A stretch of 64,000 bases of DNA from Bacillota bacterium (lineage in GTDB: Bacteria; Bacillota; UBA4882; UBA8346): contig JAFABB010000054.1 in the NCBI GenBank assembly GCA_023426245.1, positions 1 to 64,000 of the forward strand, read 5' to 3'. Of the stretch, positions 7,361 through 17,025 are shown piece by piece (position 1 is the stretch's first letter; the number at the start of each line of letters is the position of its first letter). Under the pieces are notes generated by a model. It was not told where the DNA came from. It searched no databases and was given only the letters and a program-made list of their open reading frames with translations. A program made the translations under genes and the position numbers.

Positions 7361-8740
7361 TCAATCCCGTCCGCTCACCAAATCGAGCTTGGCCCGGGCC
7401 GTCAAGTAAAGGGCTATTCCCTGGTAATAACCGCTTAAAGCTTGATCCAGCGCCAATTGGGAATCCATAATGTCCATGGTGGTGGATAGTCCTTGCTCGA
7501 ACCGGCCTTCGGTCATTTCCAGGGATTCCTGAGCCATATGAATATTGGATTGATTGGCATGGATAACTTCCAGACTCTCCCGGATATTTTGGGCCGCTTC
7601 TTCCACCTCCAGCTTGATTTGATCCCGTAATCCCGATTCCTGGATCAAAGTCAGCTCCACATTTTTCTGGGCGCCGGTCACCTTTGAGGAAGTGGTAAAA
7701 CCATCAAAGATGTTCCCGGTAATATTCAACGTAAGCGTCCACATTTTATTGCCATTCCAATGACCGAGATTATAATCCAGGCTCCCCCCCTGATACTGCC
7801 CGACCATGAAAATGCTCGGCTTATAGCCGGCTTCCGCCAACTGTTTCCGGTATCGGCCCAGATCCTTCAATTGCTCCATCTGGCGCATTTCAGGCCGGTT
7901 TTGGCAGGCCGACTCCAAAATTTGCTCCGTCCGGATGGTTTCTTCCGCCGAAAATCCTGCCGCTATGTCCGCCGGAATTATTTCCGCTGGAACTTGAAAC
8001 GGTTCCGTATCAGAGGCCACCTCATACTTCCGGTTTTTGGGGAATCCCATCAGCAGGGCCAGACTGAGTTTGGCGAGACTCTCTTCATTTTGGGCCGCGA
8101 TCACTTTCGGTTTTAGAGAATCCCGTTGCACTTTGGCGCGGAGCACTTCAAACCGGGAGACGGCTCCCAGCTTATATGAATTTTCAATTCTTGCCACATG
8201 GTGCTCCATGTTGTCATAAGAAGACTCCGCTACTTTCAGCATCCGCTCCGCCAGCCAAACCCGGTAAAAGGCCTGTTTTACCTGAAAGGACAATTGTTGT
8301 TCGGTTTGACGCTCTTTTTCCAGGGCTATCCTGAATTGAGTTTTCGCAAGCCCAAGGGCGCCGGTTAGCTTTCCTCCTGAATAAAGAGGTTCGGTCAAGG
8401 AAATCGCCGCCCCCGAATCATCGGGAGAAGCGCCGGGATATATTGCCGTGGAATAGGGGTAAATGGGGTCCTGGGCTTTATCGGCAAAGATTGTATACGT
8501 AAGTTTGGGCCAAAAAGCGCCCGCGACTTCCGCGACCTCCGCCCCGGCAATTTCCACGTTTTTCCTCGCCGCTTGAATCGGCCGGCTATTATCGACGGCC
8601 AGTTCCAAACAACGGTTCAGCGATAGATAGAGGGATGCTCCTTCCACTTGAGTCCTGGCCGGGGAATAATCGGCAAATATCATTTCCGGCAAAGCCGTTG
8701 CCAGAATAATCCCTAAAACAACCCATGGTTTTTTTCTCAT
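7361..8740 (-). CDS. TolC-family outer-membrane efflux protein
   Basis: A 459-aa protein with an N-terminal signal peptide (about residues 1-23, ending near MIFA). It then has two repeated long-helix modules with many Ala, Gln, Glu and Leu residues. The characteristic YSGGKLTGALGLAKTQF and NIFDGFTTSSKVTGAQ segments are the beta-barrel strand/turn positions of TolC proteins (the F/YxGG/D motifs). Length is typical. It forms the outer-membrane exit duct for the EmrAB-like pump encoded just upstream; its ATG overlaps the transporter's stop by four bases. Its presence is the main evidence in this window that the organism has an outer membrane. Confidence 0.93.
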   Translation of the reverse strand: MRKKPWVVLGIILATALPEMIFADYSPARTQVEGASLYLSLNRCLELAVDNSRPIQAARKNVEIAGAEVAEVAGAFWPKLTYTIFADKAQDPIYPYSTAIYPGASPDDSGAAISLTEPLYSGGKLTGALGLAKTQFRIALEKERQTEQQLSFQVKQAFYRVWLAERMLKVAESSYDNMEHHVARIENSYKLGAVSRFEVLRAKVQRDSLKPKVIAAQNEESLAKLSLALLMGFPKNRKYEVASDTEPFQVPAEIIPADIAAGFSAEETIRTEQILESACQNRPEMRQMEQLKDLGRYRKQLAEAGYKPSIFMVGQYQGGSLDYNLGHWNGNKMWTLTLNITGNIFDGFTTSSKVTGAQKNVELTLIQESGLRDQIKLEVEEAAQNIRESLEVIHANQSNIHMAQESLEMTEGRFEQGLSTTMDIMDSQLALDQALSGYYQGIALYLTARAKLDLVSGRD

Positions 8741-10389
8741 TGGACAGACTCCTCTCTCTTGATATCCATTTCAGGATGGATGCTCCGGCCGGAAATATTT
8801 TTTTTGGTTTTGATTTGGAACAAAAGTACCGGAATAACCCCGGCTAAAATCAAAAAAGCGGTGACCCGGTAGCAATCATTAATGGCTTGAACATAGGCCT
8901 GTTTGGCGATGTAACTTCCCAGCATCGACTTGGCCTGCAGGGTGGCCTGGTAAAAATAAGCCGGGCTTCCGGCCACCGCCCTGGCAAACGCGGTATACCC
9001 ATTCAAAACATGCTGGAAAACAGGGGAAGCCGTTTGAACGGACTGGCCGATCATGGCCGTGTGAAAAATCTGCCGCTGAATGAGTACCGTTCCCAGCATG
9101 GCCACACCGAAACTGCCCCCTACTTGACGGGTAATCGAGATCAGTCCCGACGCCTGAGCCATTTTTTCCTTGGCGATCCGCACCATGGATACCGACATTA
9201 ACGGAGTGAGCAACATCCCCATCCCGATTCCCCGCAATATCAGCGGCATCATGATTTGAGCCTGCCCGGAAAAAAGCGATAAAAAACTGTTCAAATACAT
9301 GCTCATCCCCATCAGGATTACCCCCAGGACCATGGGAATCTTGGGGTTCAACCTATCAGCCATCACTCCCGAAACTGGTGACATAATCGCTTGGATGATA
9401 CCTACCGGCAAGAAGACCGCACCCGACTGCAAGGCGGTATATCCCAGGGCATTTTGCAAGTATAAAGGCTGAATAAAGGTGCTGCCGAACATTCCCAACC
9501 CGAATGTCAGTAAAAGAACGTTGGCCAGGCTAAAATTGAAATCTTTCAACAACCCCAAATCCACCAGGGGATTTTTTACCGAAAACTCGGTGGCCAAAAA
9601 GACGATCAGGCCAACTGCCGATAGCACAAAACAACCGAGGATGAACTGCGAGGTCCAGCCGCCGACATTCCAGGCGGCATTGCCATCGGCCAAAGCGACA
9701 AGTAAAAAACTGAGGAATACCGCCATCGCCAAAAATCCCACCAAATCAAAGGCACGAACCGTCTCGCTTTTATATTCACGCTGAATGATTAAGGTCGCCA
9801 GCATTCCCAGACAACCGACCGGTACGTTGACGCTGAAAATCGATTGCCAGCTGATGTGATCGATCAAGTACCCGCCGATCAGCGGCCCGAAAGAAACCGA
9901 GGCGGCTCCGGCAATGCTCCAGAAACCCAAAGCCAGGCCCCGCTGCTCCGGTGGAAACTCCCGGGTGATAACGGCCATGCCCACGGGCATCATGAGGCCG
10001 CCGCCGATCGCCTGAATGACCCTAAAGAATATCAGGGCATTTTCATTCCAGGCCGTGCCGCAAAGCAGCGAACCAACGGTAAATAACAGCAAAGCCGCAA
10101 AATAAGTCCGTTTATACCCGAACCGGTCGGCCAGCCAGCCGGAGGTCGGCAGCATCACCGCAAAAACCAACATATAGGCTGTAGCGATCCAGGTAATCTT
10201 GTCGACACTGGTGCCAAAAGTGGCCATGATTTTGGGCATGCTCACATCGACGATGGTGGAGTCCAAAACCGCCATAAATGTGCCGATCATGACATTAGCC
10301 AGTACCCACCAGCGGTATGTGCCATGTCCCGGTTGGAGGGAAGGGAAACAATTCAATAATTTGCGCCTGAATAATTGGTAAATCGACAT
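8737..10389 (-). CDS. DHA2-family MFS drug exporter, EmrB-like
   Basis: A 550-aa membrane protein with about 14 hydrophobic segments. Motif A occurs as GWLADRFGYKRTYF and motif D1 near the first helix as LDSTIVDVSMPKIM, both diagnostic of the DHA2 (14-TM) proton antiporters. The long loop before the last helix (QIFHTAMIGQ to LNGYTAFARAVAGSPAYFY) is periplasmic and typical of EmrB, where it engages the adaptor. It begins two bases after the adaptor gene and overlaps the TolC gene, forming a complete tripartite pump operon. Likely substrates are hydrophobic drugs or uncouplers, by family analogy only. Confidence 0.93.
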   Translation of the reverse strand: MSIYQLFRRKLLNCFPSLQPGHGTYRWWVLANVMIGTFMAVLDSTIVDVSMPKIMATFGTSVDKITWIATAYMLVFAVMLPTSGWLADRFGYKRTYFAALLLFTVGSLLCGTAWNENALIFFRVIQAIGGGLMMPVGMAVITREFPPEQRGLALGFWSIAGAASVSFGPLIGGYLIDHISWQSIFSVNVPVGCLGMLATLIIQREYKSETVRAFDLVGFLAMAVFLSFLLVALADGNAAWNVGGWTSQFILGCFVLSAVGLIVFLATEFSVKNPLVDLGLLKDFNFSLANVLLLTFGLGMFGSTFIQPLYLQNALGYTALQSGAVFLPVGIIQAIMSPVSGVMADRLNPKIPMVLGVILMGMSMYLNSFLSLFSGQAQIMMPLILRGIGMGMLLTPLMSVSMVRIAKEKMAQASGLISITRQVGGSFGVAMLGTVLIQRQIFHTAMIGQSVQTASPVFQHVLNGYTAFARAVAGSPAYFYQATLQAKSMLGSYIAKQAYVQAINDCYRVTAFLILAGVIPVLLFQIKTKKNISGRSIHPEMDIKREESVQ

Positions 10390-10391
10390 TT

Positions 10392-11291
10392 TTATTTCAC
10401 CTTCACTTTGACTTCCACCGACATCCCCGGTAGTAACGCCTTGGCGGGCATGGCATTTTCAATGCCAATCTTCACCGGTATCCGCTGGGTGACTTTGGTG
10501 AAATTACCCGAAGCGTTATTAGCCGGGATCAGCGAAAATTGGGAGGCTGTATTGACGCCGATTTCCCTCACTCTGCCCCTGAAGCGGGAACCCGGATAGG
10601 CATCCACCGCGACCTCGACCGGCTGGCCCACCCGGATGGCCGCCAGTTTTGTCTCTTCAAAATTGGCCGCCACCCAAACATGCCCTAAATCATAAATGGT
10701 AAAAATGGATTGTCCGGGTTGAACCACGTCTCCGGCCAAAACCCAGCGTTTGGATACCGTGCCGGCAATGGGGGTATGGATCTGAATATTCCTTAAGTTG
10801 GTTTGATCCACTTCCAACTTGGCCTGGGAAGTTTTGACCGCGGCCAGGGCAATGGCATAGTTGGCCCTGGCGGTATCCAAAGCGTGCCGGGCATTGTCAT
10901 ATTCCTGCCTGGATATAAAGCTTTGATTGTATTGGGCGGATGCCCGGTTGAAATCGGTTTGGGCTTTATTCTGATTGACCCGGGCCAAATTCACGTTTTC
11001 CCCGGAACTGGCGAACGCTGCTTGATCTTGTGCCTGCTGGGCCCGGATATCCGCATCATCCAGCAACGCCAGCAATTGTCCGGCTTGTACCCCTTGGCTT
11101 TCCTGCGCCAATAACCGGCTGACCCTTCCCAGCACTTTTGAACTGATAGTGGACTGAAAACCGTCAACCATTGCATCATCGGTCGATACATAACCATAGA
11201 GCTGAGTATACCAGTACCATGCACCAGCGCTCCCCAAGATGATCACCAGCAAGCCCGGGATCCACATTTTCTTCATCCGATCCGTTTTCAT
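10392..11291 (-). CDS. HlyD/EmrA-type membrane-fusion adaptor
   Basis: A 299-aa periplasmic adaptor. The ATG at 11291 is preferred: AAAGGG lies eight bases ahead. The alternative GTG nine bases upstream falls inside that site. One N-terminal TM anchor (about IPGLLVIILGSAGAWYW) is followed by a split lipoyl domain with VSTDDAMVDGFQSTISSKV at the N-terminal half and IHTPIAGTVSKRWVLAGDVV at the C-terminal half. Between them a long Ala/Gln-rich coiled-coil hairpin contains the TolC-docking tip. A beta-barrel domain ends in MSVEVKVKVK. First gene of the EmrA-EmrB-TolC-kinase operon; it links inner-membrane pump and outer channel. AT-rich sequence lies upstream but I could not fix a promoter. Confidence 0.93.
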   Translation of the reverse strand: MKTDRMKKMWIPGLLVIILGSAGAWYWYTQLYGYVSTDDAMVDGFQSTISSKVLGRVSRLLAQESQGVQAGQLLALLDDADIRAQQAQDQAAFASSGENVNLARVNQNKAQTDFNRASAQYNQSFISRQEYDNARHALDTARANYAIALAAVKTSQAKLEVDQTNLRNIQIHTPIAGTVSKRWVLAGDVVQPGQSIFTIYDLGHVWVAANFEETKLAAIRVGQPVEVAVDAYPGSRFRGRVREIGVNTASQFSLIPANNASGNFTKVTQRIPVKIGIENAMPAKALLPGMSVEVKVKVK

Positions 11292-11472
11292 GAATAACAC
11301 CCTTTCGATTCCAGAATGACCTTGACGGGATGATTATAAAAATTATCCATAAAAGGGTTTTAAAGCATTTTTAAAAAATTTATAAAGAAGTATAAAAAAA
11401 TTTTAAACCCGGAGCTCCCAAGAAATATGAGGATTTGTATATCCAGGGGATCTGGAGTTTTCGAGGATTTGG

Positions 11473-11521
11473 ACAAAAAAAGTTTCGCTTGGACGGGGGT
11501 AACCCGGATCAAGCGAAACTT
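11473..11521 (-). terminator. Rho-independent terminator after pepF
   Basis: On the minus strand AAGTTTCGCTTG and CAAGCGAAACTT form a 12-bp stem, followed by a run of T (the A run at 11475-11480 on plus). It lies about 110 bp after the oligopeptidase stop. It is also the only clear element in the 330-bp space between the peptidase and the efflux operon, apart from a small GGGGT/ACCCC hairpin near 11565. Confidence 0.8.
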
Positions 11522-11626
11522 GGGAATGTTGATCGATCAGTCGAAACTAAAAAACCTTCTCATTTTTGGGGTATCTAACCCCAAGGCCTCACCCGCCTGG
11601 TTTTCCATGAGCCCTGGAAAAGTTGT

Positions 11627-13351
11627 TTAAAGTTGCCAGTCCGCCACATCTTCCAGCCACTTGGCGAGGGGTCCGGTTACCGAACGGATACACCCTGGCT
11701 CAAAAGGATTTTGCAAACCGGCCAGCTTCACTAATTCCAAGAATGCCTTGCTGCCGCCGGCTTTACAAAGCCGTAAATAATCTTCCCACGCCGCGGCTGA
11801 ATGATCCCGGGACGCGCGCTCACCCCGGATCCAAAATTGAAAGGCGCAAACCTGGGCCAAAGTATAATCAATATAATAAAAGGGATTGTTGAAAATGTGG
11901 CCTTGGCGGAACCAAAAGCCGCCGCGATTTAAAAAATCGTTGTCCGCATAATCCCGGTGCGGCAGGTATTTCTCCTCAATAGACCGCCAAACCCTTTTCC
12001 GCTGTTCCGGGCTAGCCTCCGGGTTTTCATAAACCCAATGTTGAAACTGATCCACCGTTACCCCGTATGGAATAAACAGTAAAGCTCCGCTTAAATGGGC
12101 GAATTTATATTTGGTTTCATCCGCGCCGAAGAAAAGCCTCATCCACGGCCAAGCCAGAAACTCCATACTCATGGAATGGATTTCGCAGGCTTCCAGCGTC
12201 GGCCAGATATATTCGGGGAGCTGGTAATCCCTGCTTAAATACACCTGAAAGGCGTGGCCCGCCTCATGGGTGAGCACATCCACATCATCCGACGTCCCGT
12301 TGAAGTTGGAAAAGATGAAAGGCGACCGGTAGTCCGGGATATAAGTACAATAACCGCCCCCGGCCTTGCTCTGCCGGGTAATGAGATCCAGCAACTCACG
12401 TTCCACCATAAACGAGAAAAACTCCCCGCTTTCCGGAGAAAGCTCGCTGTACATCCGCTTGGCATTGGCTACCAGCTGGTCCGGATCTCCTTTGGGAAGA
12501 GCGTTTCCGGTCAAAAACTCCAAAGGTTCATCGTAATATTTCAGCGCGTCCAAATGTAACCGTTTGGCCTGCCTCTGCCGGAGCTTGGTGGCTAATGGCA
12601 CAAGATCTTCCAGAACCTGCCTGCGGTAACCGGCCACCACCCCGGCGTCGTAGTCAGACCGGCTCAGGCGGGCATAACCGAGTTCGATAAAATTTTTAAA
12701 CCCCAACTTACGGGCGATTTTGTCCCGCAGCTTTACCAAACCGTCGTAAATCTGATCAAATTCGGCTTCATGTTCCAGGAAAAAGCCGCAGTAGGCCTCT
12801 TGGGCCCGCTTCCGCTTCTCCCGGTCCGGAGATTGGAGAAACGGGGACATTTGCGAAAGATTTCTAACTTCCCCTTCGAACAGGATCTTGGCCGACGCCC
12901 TTAACTTAGTATATTGGCTGGATAATTTGTTCTCTTGTTGAAGGTCCTCCACAATCTCCGGAGAGAACGTTTTCAGCTTCAACTCGGCAATCCGGAAAAG
13001 CTGAGGGCCCCATTTTTCTTCCAAGGCCGGGCGATGCCGGGAGGCCACCAACAACCGGTAGTACTGATCAATAAATCCCTCGTAAATGGGGCCCGTCTCG
13101 TCAAAATAGTCGTTTTCCCGCTCATAGTACTCAGCGGTGGTATCCATGGAGTGCCGGATATGGACCAGGGTCGCCATGGTTTCAAACTCGTTCCGCAGCC
13201 GGTTAATGGCGGAAATAGCCTGGTTTTGATCATCCAGGGATCCGGCTCCTTCAAATCGGGTCAATAGACCCTGAAATTTCTCTTTGAATTGTTCCAGATC
13301 CGGACGTTGGTAGGTATATTCTTTAAAAGAAAGACATTCTTTTAAGGTCAC
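11627..13351 (-). CDS. pepF: Oligoendopeptidase F (M3 family)
   Basis: A 574-aa zinc metallopeptidase that cleaves short peptides in the cytoplasm. The thermolysin-like active site is DVLTHEAGHAFQVY, with HEAGH at residues 362-366 supplying two zinc ligands and the catalytic Glu. The third ligand lies in the following ACEIHSMSMEFLAWPW segment. Helical N-terminal domains and the FNNPFYYIDYTLAQVCAFQFW C-terminal region match PepF-type enzymes. The start is GTG at 13351 with AGAGGAG upstream; an ATG in between is out of frame and stops at once. Monocistronic, with its own terminator. Role: peptide turnover, possibly peptide nutrient use. Confidence 0.95.
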   Translation of the reverse strand: MTLKECLSFKEYTYQRPDLEQFKEKFQGLLTRFEGAGSLDDQNQAISAINRLRNEFETMATLVHIRHSMDTTAEYYERENDYFDETGPIYEGFIDQYYRLLVASRHRPALEEKWGPQLFRIAELKLKTFSPEIVEDLQQENKLSSQYTKLRASAKILFEGEVRNLSQMSPFLQSPDREKRKRAQEAYCGFFLEHEAEFDQIYDGLVKLRDKIARKLGFKNFIELGYARLSRSDYDAGVVAGYRRQVLEDLVPLATKLRQRQAKRLHLDALKYYDEPLEFLTGNALPKGDPDQLVANAKRMYSELSPESGEFFSFMVERELLDLITRQSKAGGGYCTYIPDYRSPFIFSNFNGTSDDVDVLTHEAGHAFQVYLSRDYQLPEYIWPTLEACEIHSMSMEFLAWPWMRLFFGADETKYKFAHLSGALLFIPYGVTVDQFQHWVYENPEASPEQRKRVWRSIEEKYLPHRDYADNDFLNRGGFWFRQGHIFNNPFYYIDYTLAQVCAFQFWIRGERASRDHSAAAWEDYLRLCKAGGSKAFLELVKLAGLQNPFEPGCIRSVTGPLAKWLEDVADWQL

Positions 13352-13554
13352 GATATCATCTCCTCTGTGTTATCATATCCGATTTGGGCATGCATTTCCA
13401 TCCTCAAACCAAATTTTACTCATTGTATTTGTGAACATGTTTAACAAGGCTGGAATGGAATTTCGGCCCATTCTGTGATATGCTGATATTTAATGATTTT
13501 TCTGGATAGGCGCGAATTTCATTGATAATTTTACCCAAAAAGGAAGTCCGTGGA

Positions 13555-14046
13555 ATGGATATTAAAATTAGAAACGTATCGATAGCAGACCTAGATACGG
13601 TAACCGAAGTGGAAGCAAAATGTTTTCCCAAGGCCGAGGCTGCCACGAAAACATCATTCAAACAACGTATTCAGACATTTCCGGAAAGTTTTTTTGTCGC
13701 AGAATTGGATGGAAAAATCATTGGCTTTATCAATGGTTGTTTAATTAATGAAACGACTATCGATGATCAATTATTTAGCGAAGCTACTCTACACATTCCA
13801 AACGGAGATTACCAGACTATTTTCGGACTTACCGTGATTTCTGATTATCGTAATCAAGGTATTGCGGCGCAATTAATGAATCATTTGATAACCGTATCAA
13901 AATCAGCTGGCCGCAAAGGTGTCGTTTTAACCTGTAAAGAGAACCTTATTCATTACTATTCAAAGTTCGGCTTTGAAAATCATGGTGTTTCAAAATCCAA
14001 ACACGGCGGCTCTAAATGGTATGATATGATTTTAAAGTTTTCATAA
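13555..14046 (+). CDS. GNAT-family N-acetyltransferase
   Basis: A 163-aa acetyl-CoA-dependent acyltransferase. The ATG at 13555 is favoured by AAGGAAG eight bases upstream; the longer frame (11 more residues) includes that site. The core is FGLTVISDYRNQGIAAQLMNHL, where RNQGIA is the acetyl-CoA pyrophosphate loop (motif A, R/QxxGxA). It is followed by VVLTCKENLIHYYSKFGFEN, the motif B strand and the usual YxxFGF. MDIKIRNVSIADLDTVTEVE at the start is the typical N-terminal strand/helix. The overall pattern is like arylalkylamine/amino-acid acetyltransferases. The acceptor is unknown. It may be co-transcribed with the MFS exporter 76 bp downstream, which would suggest resistance or export of an acetylated amine. 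Confidence 0.88.
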   Translation: MDIKIRNVSIADLDTVTEVEAKCFPKAEAATKTSFKQRIQTFPESFFVAELDGKIIGFINGCLINETTIDDQLFSEATLHIPNGDYQTIFGLTVISDYRNQGIAAQLMNHLITVSKSAGRKGVVLTCKENLIHYYSKFGFENHGVSKSKHGGSKWYDMILKFS

Positions 14047-14122
14047 CATTTGAAACCAATTTTTCAAACTTGGAGAACCGTCAGATTTTTTATTATTACA
14101 CACACAAAGGATGATTCTTTTT

Positions 14123-15379
14123 ATGAACTCCGGCAGTTCCGAACCTGTAGTAAACGCCCCTAAAGATTCACGTATTAAGGTTTTCGGTTTGGCTTGTATT
14201 TTAGGAACCCTCTCCGCTTTTGGACCCTTTTCCATCGACATGTATCTGCCGGCCCTTCCCAAAGTGGCACAATCCCTTCACAGCGGCGCCTCCCTGGCTC
14301 AATTAAGTTTAACCGCTTGCTTAATGGGAATTGCCCTGGGTCAAATATTTGTGGGACCCATCAGCGATGTTTGGGGCCGCAGAAAGCCACTGCTGGCCGG
14401 ATTACTCATCTATGCCCTGGCTTCCCTTTGCTGTGTCTTTGCGCCAACCATCAGCCTGTTTATCCTGATGAGACTGATACAGGGACTGGCCGGAGCCGCC
14501 GGAATTGTAATTTCCCGGGCAGCAGTCCGCGACCTGTATTCAGGTCCGCAGATGACCCGTTTTTTTTCCTTGTTAATGCTCATTAACGGCGTTGCTCCGA
14601 TTCTAGCTCCTGTCGTTGGAGGACAAATATTACAATTTACATCATGGCGGGGAGTATTTATCGTTCTCACCGGTATCGGTTTGCTGATGATGCTCGCCGT
14701 ATTTTGGGGCCTTAAGGAAACTTTGCCCGCAGAACGCCGCGCCGGCGGCAACCTGTCTCATACCTGGAACACGTTCCGGGATTTAATGGGTAACCCTAAA
14801 TTCATGGGCTGCGCGCTCTGTCAAGGCTTCGTTACCGCCGGAATGTTCGCATATATTTCCGGTTCTCCCTTTGTGGTCCAAAATATCTTCGGGGTTTCTC
14901 CCCAGACATTCAGCTTAATCTTCGCTGTCAACGGCCTGGGAATCATTATCGCCGGCCAATTTACCGGCAGGATGGCCGGGCGGATCAGCGAACGCAAACT
15001 TCTCCTATTCGGACTGGCCATGGCTTTCGGAGGGGGAATAGCCTTGCTGGCAATGATTTTGGCCGGGGGCGGACTTTTTGCCATCTTGGTTCCCTTGTTT
15101 TTTGCGGTTTCCAGCGTTGGCATGGTCGGGACCAGCAGTTTCGCCTTGGCCATGGAGGATCAGGCCAAAAATGCCGGGAGCGCTTCGGCTTTGCTCGGCT
15201 TATTGTCCTTTGTTTTAGGCGGCTTCATGGCGCCGCTCGTCGGTATTGCCGGCAGTCATAATGCGCTCCCGATGGGAATTACGATTGCAGCGGCGGAAAC
15301 CGCCGCCCTCTTATGCTACGGCTTTCTGGTTAAAGGGCTCAAAGAACGGCCTCGGTCCGCGTTTGAGGTCAATGATTAA
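14123..15379 (+). CDS. Bcr/CflA-family MFS exporter
   Basis: A 418-aa, 12-TM proton antiporter. The ATG at 14123 is preferred because AAAGGA sits 11 bases upstream. A closer upstream ATG at 14111 touches the AAAGG site and has no usable spacing. Near the N terminus FGPFSIDMYLPALPKVAQSL is the Bcr/CflA signature in TM1. Motif A is GPISDVWGRRKPLLAGLLIY. The following RLIQGLAGAAGIVISRAAVRDLY is motif C of the group. Family members export bicyclomycin, chloramphenicol, fosmidomycin or dipeptides; the actual substrate cannot be told. The gene converges with the chemoreceptor gene, nine bases apart, with no obvious terminator between. Confidence 0.93.
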   Translation: MNSGSSEPVVNAPKDSRIKVFGLACILGTLSAFGPFSIDMYLPALPKVAQSLHSGASLAQLSLTACLMGIALGQIFVGPISDVWGRRKPLLAGLLIYALASLCCVFAPTISLFILMRLIQGLAGAAGIVISRAAVRDLYSGPQMTRFFSLLMLINGVAPILAPVVGGQILQFTSWRGVFIVLTGIGLLMMLAVFWGLKETLPAERRAGGNLSHTWNTFRDLMGNPKFMGCALCQGFVTAGMFAYISGSPFVVQNIFGVSPQTFSLIFAVNGLGIIIAGQFTGRMAGRISERKLLLFGLAMAFGGGIALLAMILAGGGLFAILVPLFFAVSSVGMVGTSSFALAMEDQAKNAGSASALLGLLSFVLGGFMAPLVGIAGSHNALPMGITIAAAETAALLCYGFLVKGLKERPRSAFEVND

Positions 15380-15387
15380 AAGAAGCA

Positions 15388-17025
15388 TTAAAATTGCTGA
15401 TGATCATCTTCCAGCGGAATAACTTCTTCCGGGGAAATGACTTTGGTTTTATTTTGGTTTGTTATCGCGGAAACTCTTGGATTTAGAGCCGGGTTTACGG
15501 TCTCCCGGCTCACCTCCGCAGGTTTCGCCAGATCTTTTACTTCCGATGGGTGTTCTGTCCCAAAATAACTGTTGGGTTGATTTTTAACAAGACTTTCAGC
15601 CCCATAGACCAGCTTAGAAAGTTCCCGGACGATTTCCTTCATACTTTCGGCCTGAGCACTGAGTTCCTCGGATGCGGAGGAGCTTTCTTCGGCATTGGCC
15701 GCATTCTGCTGTGTTACACTCTCCATTTGGGCGATGGCCTTGGTGACCTGTTCGACTCCTTGCGCTTGTTCTTGACTGGCTTTCGAAATATCATTCATTA
15801 ATTCATTGACCTTATTGGCCTGAGCGGCTATATCCGATAAAGTTTCATGAACTTTCCGGGCATCCTCGGCTCCGGTTTTCGCCAAGGCAATATTGGATTC
15901 GATCATCATGGTGGTATCTTTGGCGGCTTTGGCGCTTCTTCCGGCCAAGTTTCTTACTTCTTCGGCCACCACTGCAAATCCCATCCCGGCATCTCCGGCC
16001 CGGGCCGCCTCAATAGCGGCATTGAGAGCCAGAATATTGGTTTGAAATGCAATTTCATCGATTACTTTGATAATTTTAACAATATCCCCGCTGGATTGAT
16101 TGATTTTCTCCATCGAGACCATCATTTTTTCCATAGCAACATTGCCCTGATTGGCCGAATCTTTAGCCTTACGGGCGAGTTCATAAGCTTCTACGGTATT
16201 GGATGAGGTTTGTTCCAACATGGATGCCGTTTCCTGTAAAGTCGAAGAGGTTTCTTCAATGGCCGACGCCTGCTCGGCACTTCCCTGGGCCAACTGCCCG
16301 GCTGATGCCGATAACTGGCTGGAGGCCGCCCCAACCTCGACCGCGCCTTCATCTAAACGGTTTACAATATTGACAACCGGTTTGACGATCAGGTTCTTCA
16401 TTAAAAAAGTGATTCCGATTCCAAGGGCTATGGCTATCCCGCCCAAGAGGATCATCAAAAAAATCAGCCATTCATTGGTTCGTTTGGCATCCGCTACATC
16501 TTTTGCATTGCTTTCCTGCTGCAAATCGACAGCTTGCTCAATGGCATCAATCCATTTCTGGCATGCCGGACCCGCTTGCGAACCAATCAAATCAGCAGCA
16601 GCAGCCTTTTGGTTTGCCATTGCCGATTCAATAATTTTGTCATTAAATGGTCTGGCAACATTTTCCGCTTCTTCAATTTGACTGCGAAACGTTTCCCCCT
16701 GGCTTGTGGCAGCGGTTTTTTGAATATCCTGAAACAATTGATCGTATTCCCTACGATAATTTTGGATTTTGGAGATCTCCTGCTGTTTTAGAACGGGGTC
16801 TTCCAATATGGCCAGGGTTTTAATGGAGTTGGTTATTTCGAGGATTAATTTTTCCATATCATTGTAGAGTTCTAACTTATAAACGTTATGTTCTACGATA
16901 TCTTTCATTTTACTGTCGATCCGGTTCAAACTAACTAAAGTCAATCCAAATAACAAAACAATGATTGCCAGCATACTGCAAGAGCCTATCAACAGGCGGG
17001 TTTGAAGCTTGAGTTTACCCATCAT
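15388..17025 (-). CDS. Methyl-accepting chemotaxis protein
   Basis: A 545-aa chemoreceptor. Domain order: short cytoplasmic N terminus, TM1 (about 12-32), a four-helix-bundle extracytoplasmic sensor (about 33-190), TM2 (WLIFLMILLGGIAIALGIGI), a very short HAMP-like linker (IVKPVVNIVNRLDEGA), then a long signalling coiled coil. The hairpin tip VIDEIAFQTNILALNAAIEA, then ARAGDAGMGFAVVAEEVRNL, is the CheA/CheW-binding region. The C terminus ends EDDHQQF after a flexible tail; it is not a canonical NWETF tether. Only about the first HAMP helix is present. GGAG lies 10 bases before the first of two ATGs. Just upstream a tiny frame (GTG at about 17077, AAGGAGG ahead of it) encodes 11 residues and could be a leader. 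Confidence 0.93.
   Translation of the reverse strand: MMGKLKLQTRLLIGSCSMLAIIVLLFGLTLVSLNRIDSKMKDIVEHNVYKLELYNDMEKLILEITNSIKTLAILEDPVLKQQEISKIQNYRREYDQLFQDIQKTAATSQGETFRSQIEEAENVARPFNDKIIESAMANQKAAAADLIGSQAGPACQKWIDAIEQAVDLQQESNAKDVADAKRTNEWLIFLMILLGGIAIALGIGITFLMKNLIVKPVVNIVNRLDEGAVEVGAASSQLSASAGQLAQGSAEQASAIEETSSTLQETASMLEQTSSNTVEAYELARKAKDSANQGNVAMEKMMVSMEKINQSSGDIVKIIKVIDEIAFQTNILALNAAIEAARAGDAGMGFAVVAEEVRNLAGRSAKAAKDTTMMIESNIALAKTGAEDARKVHETLSDIAAQANKVNELMNDISKASQEQAQGVEQVTKAIAQMESVTQQNAANAEESSSASEELSAQAESMKEIVRELSKLVYGAESLVKNQPNSYFGTEHPSEVKDLAKPAEVSRETVNPALNPRVSAITNQNKTKVISPEEVIPLEDDHQQF

Noticed and set aside
11427..11630. 67-codon plus-strand frame between pepF and the efflux operon
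   Set aside because: It lies over the pepF terminator and lacks a ribosome binding site.
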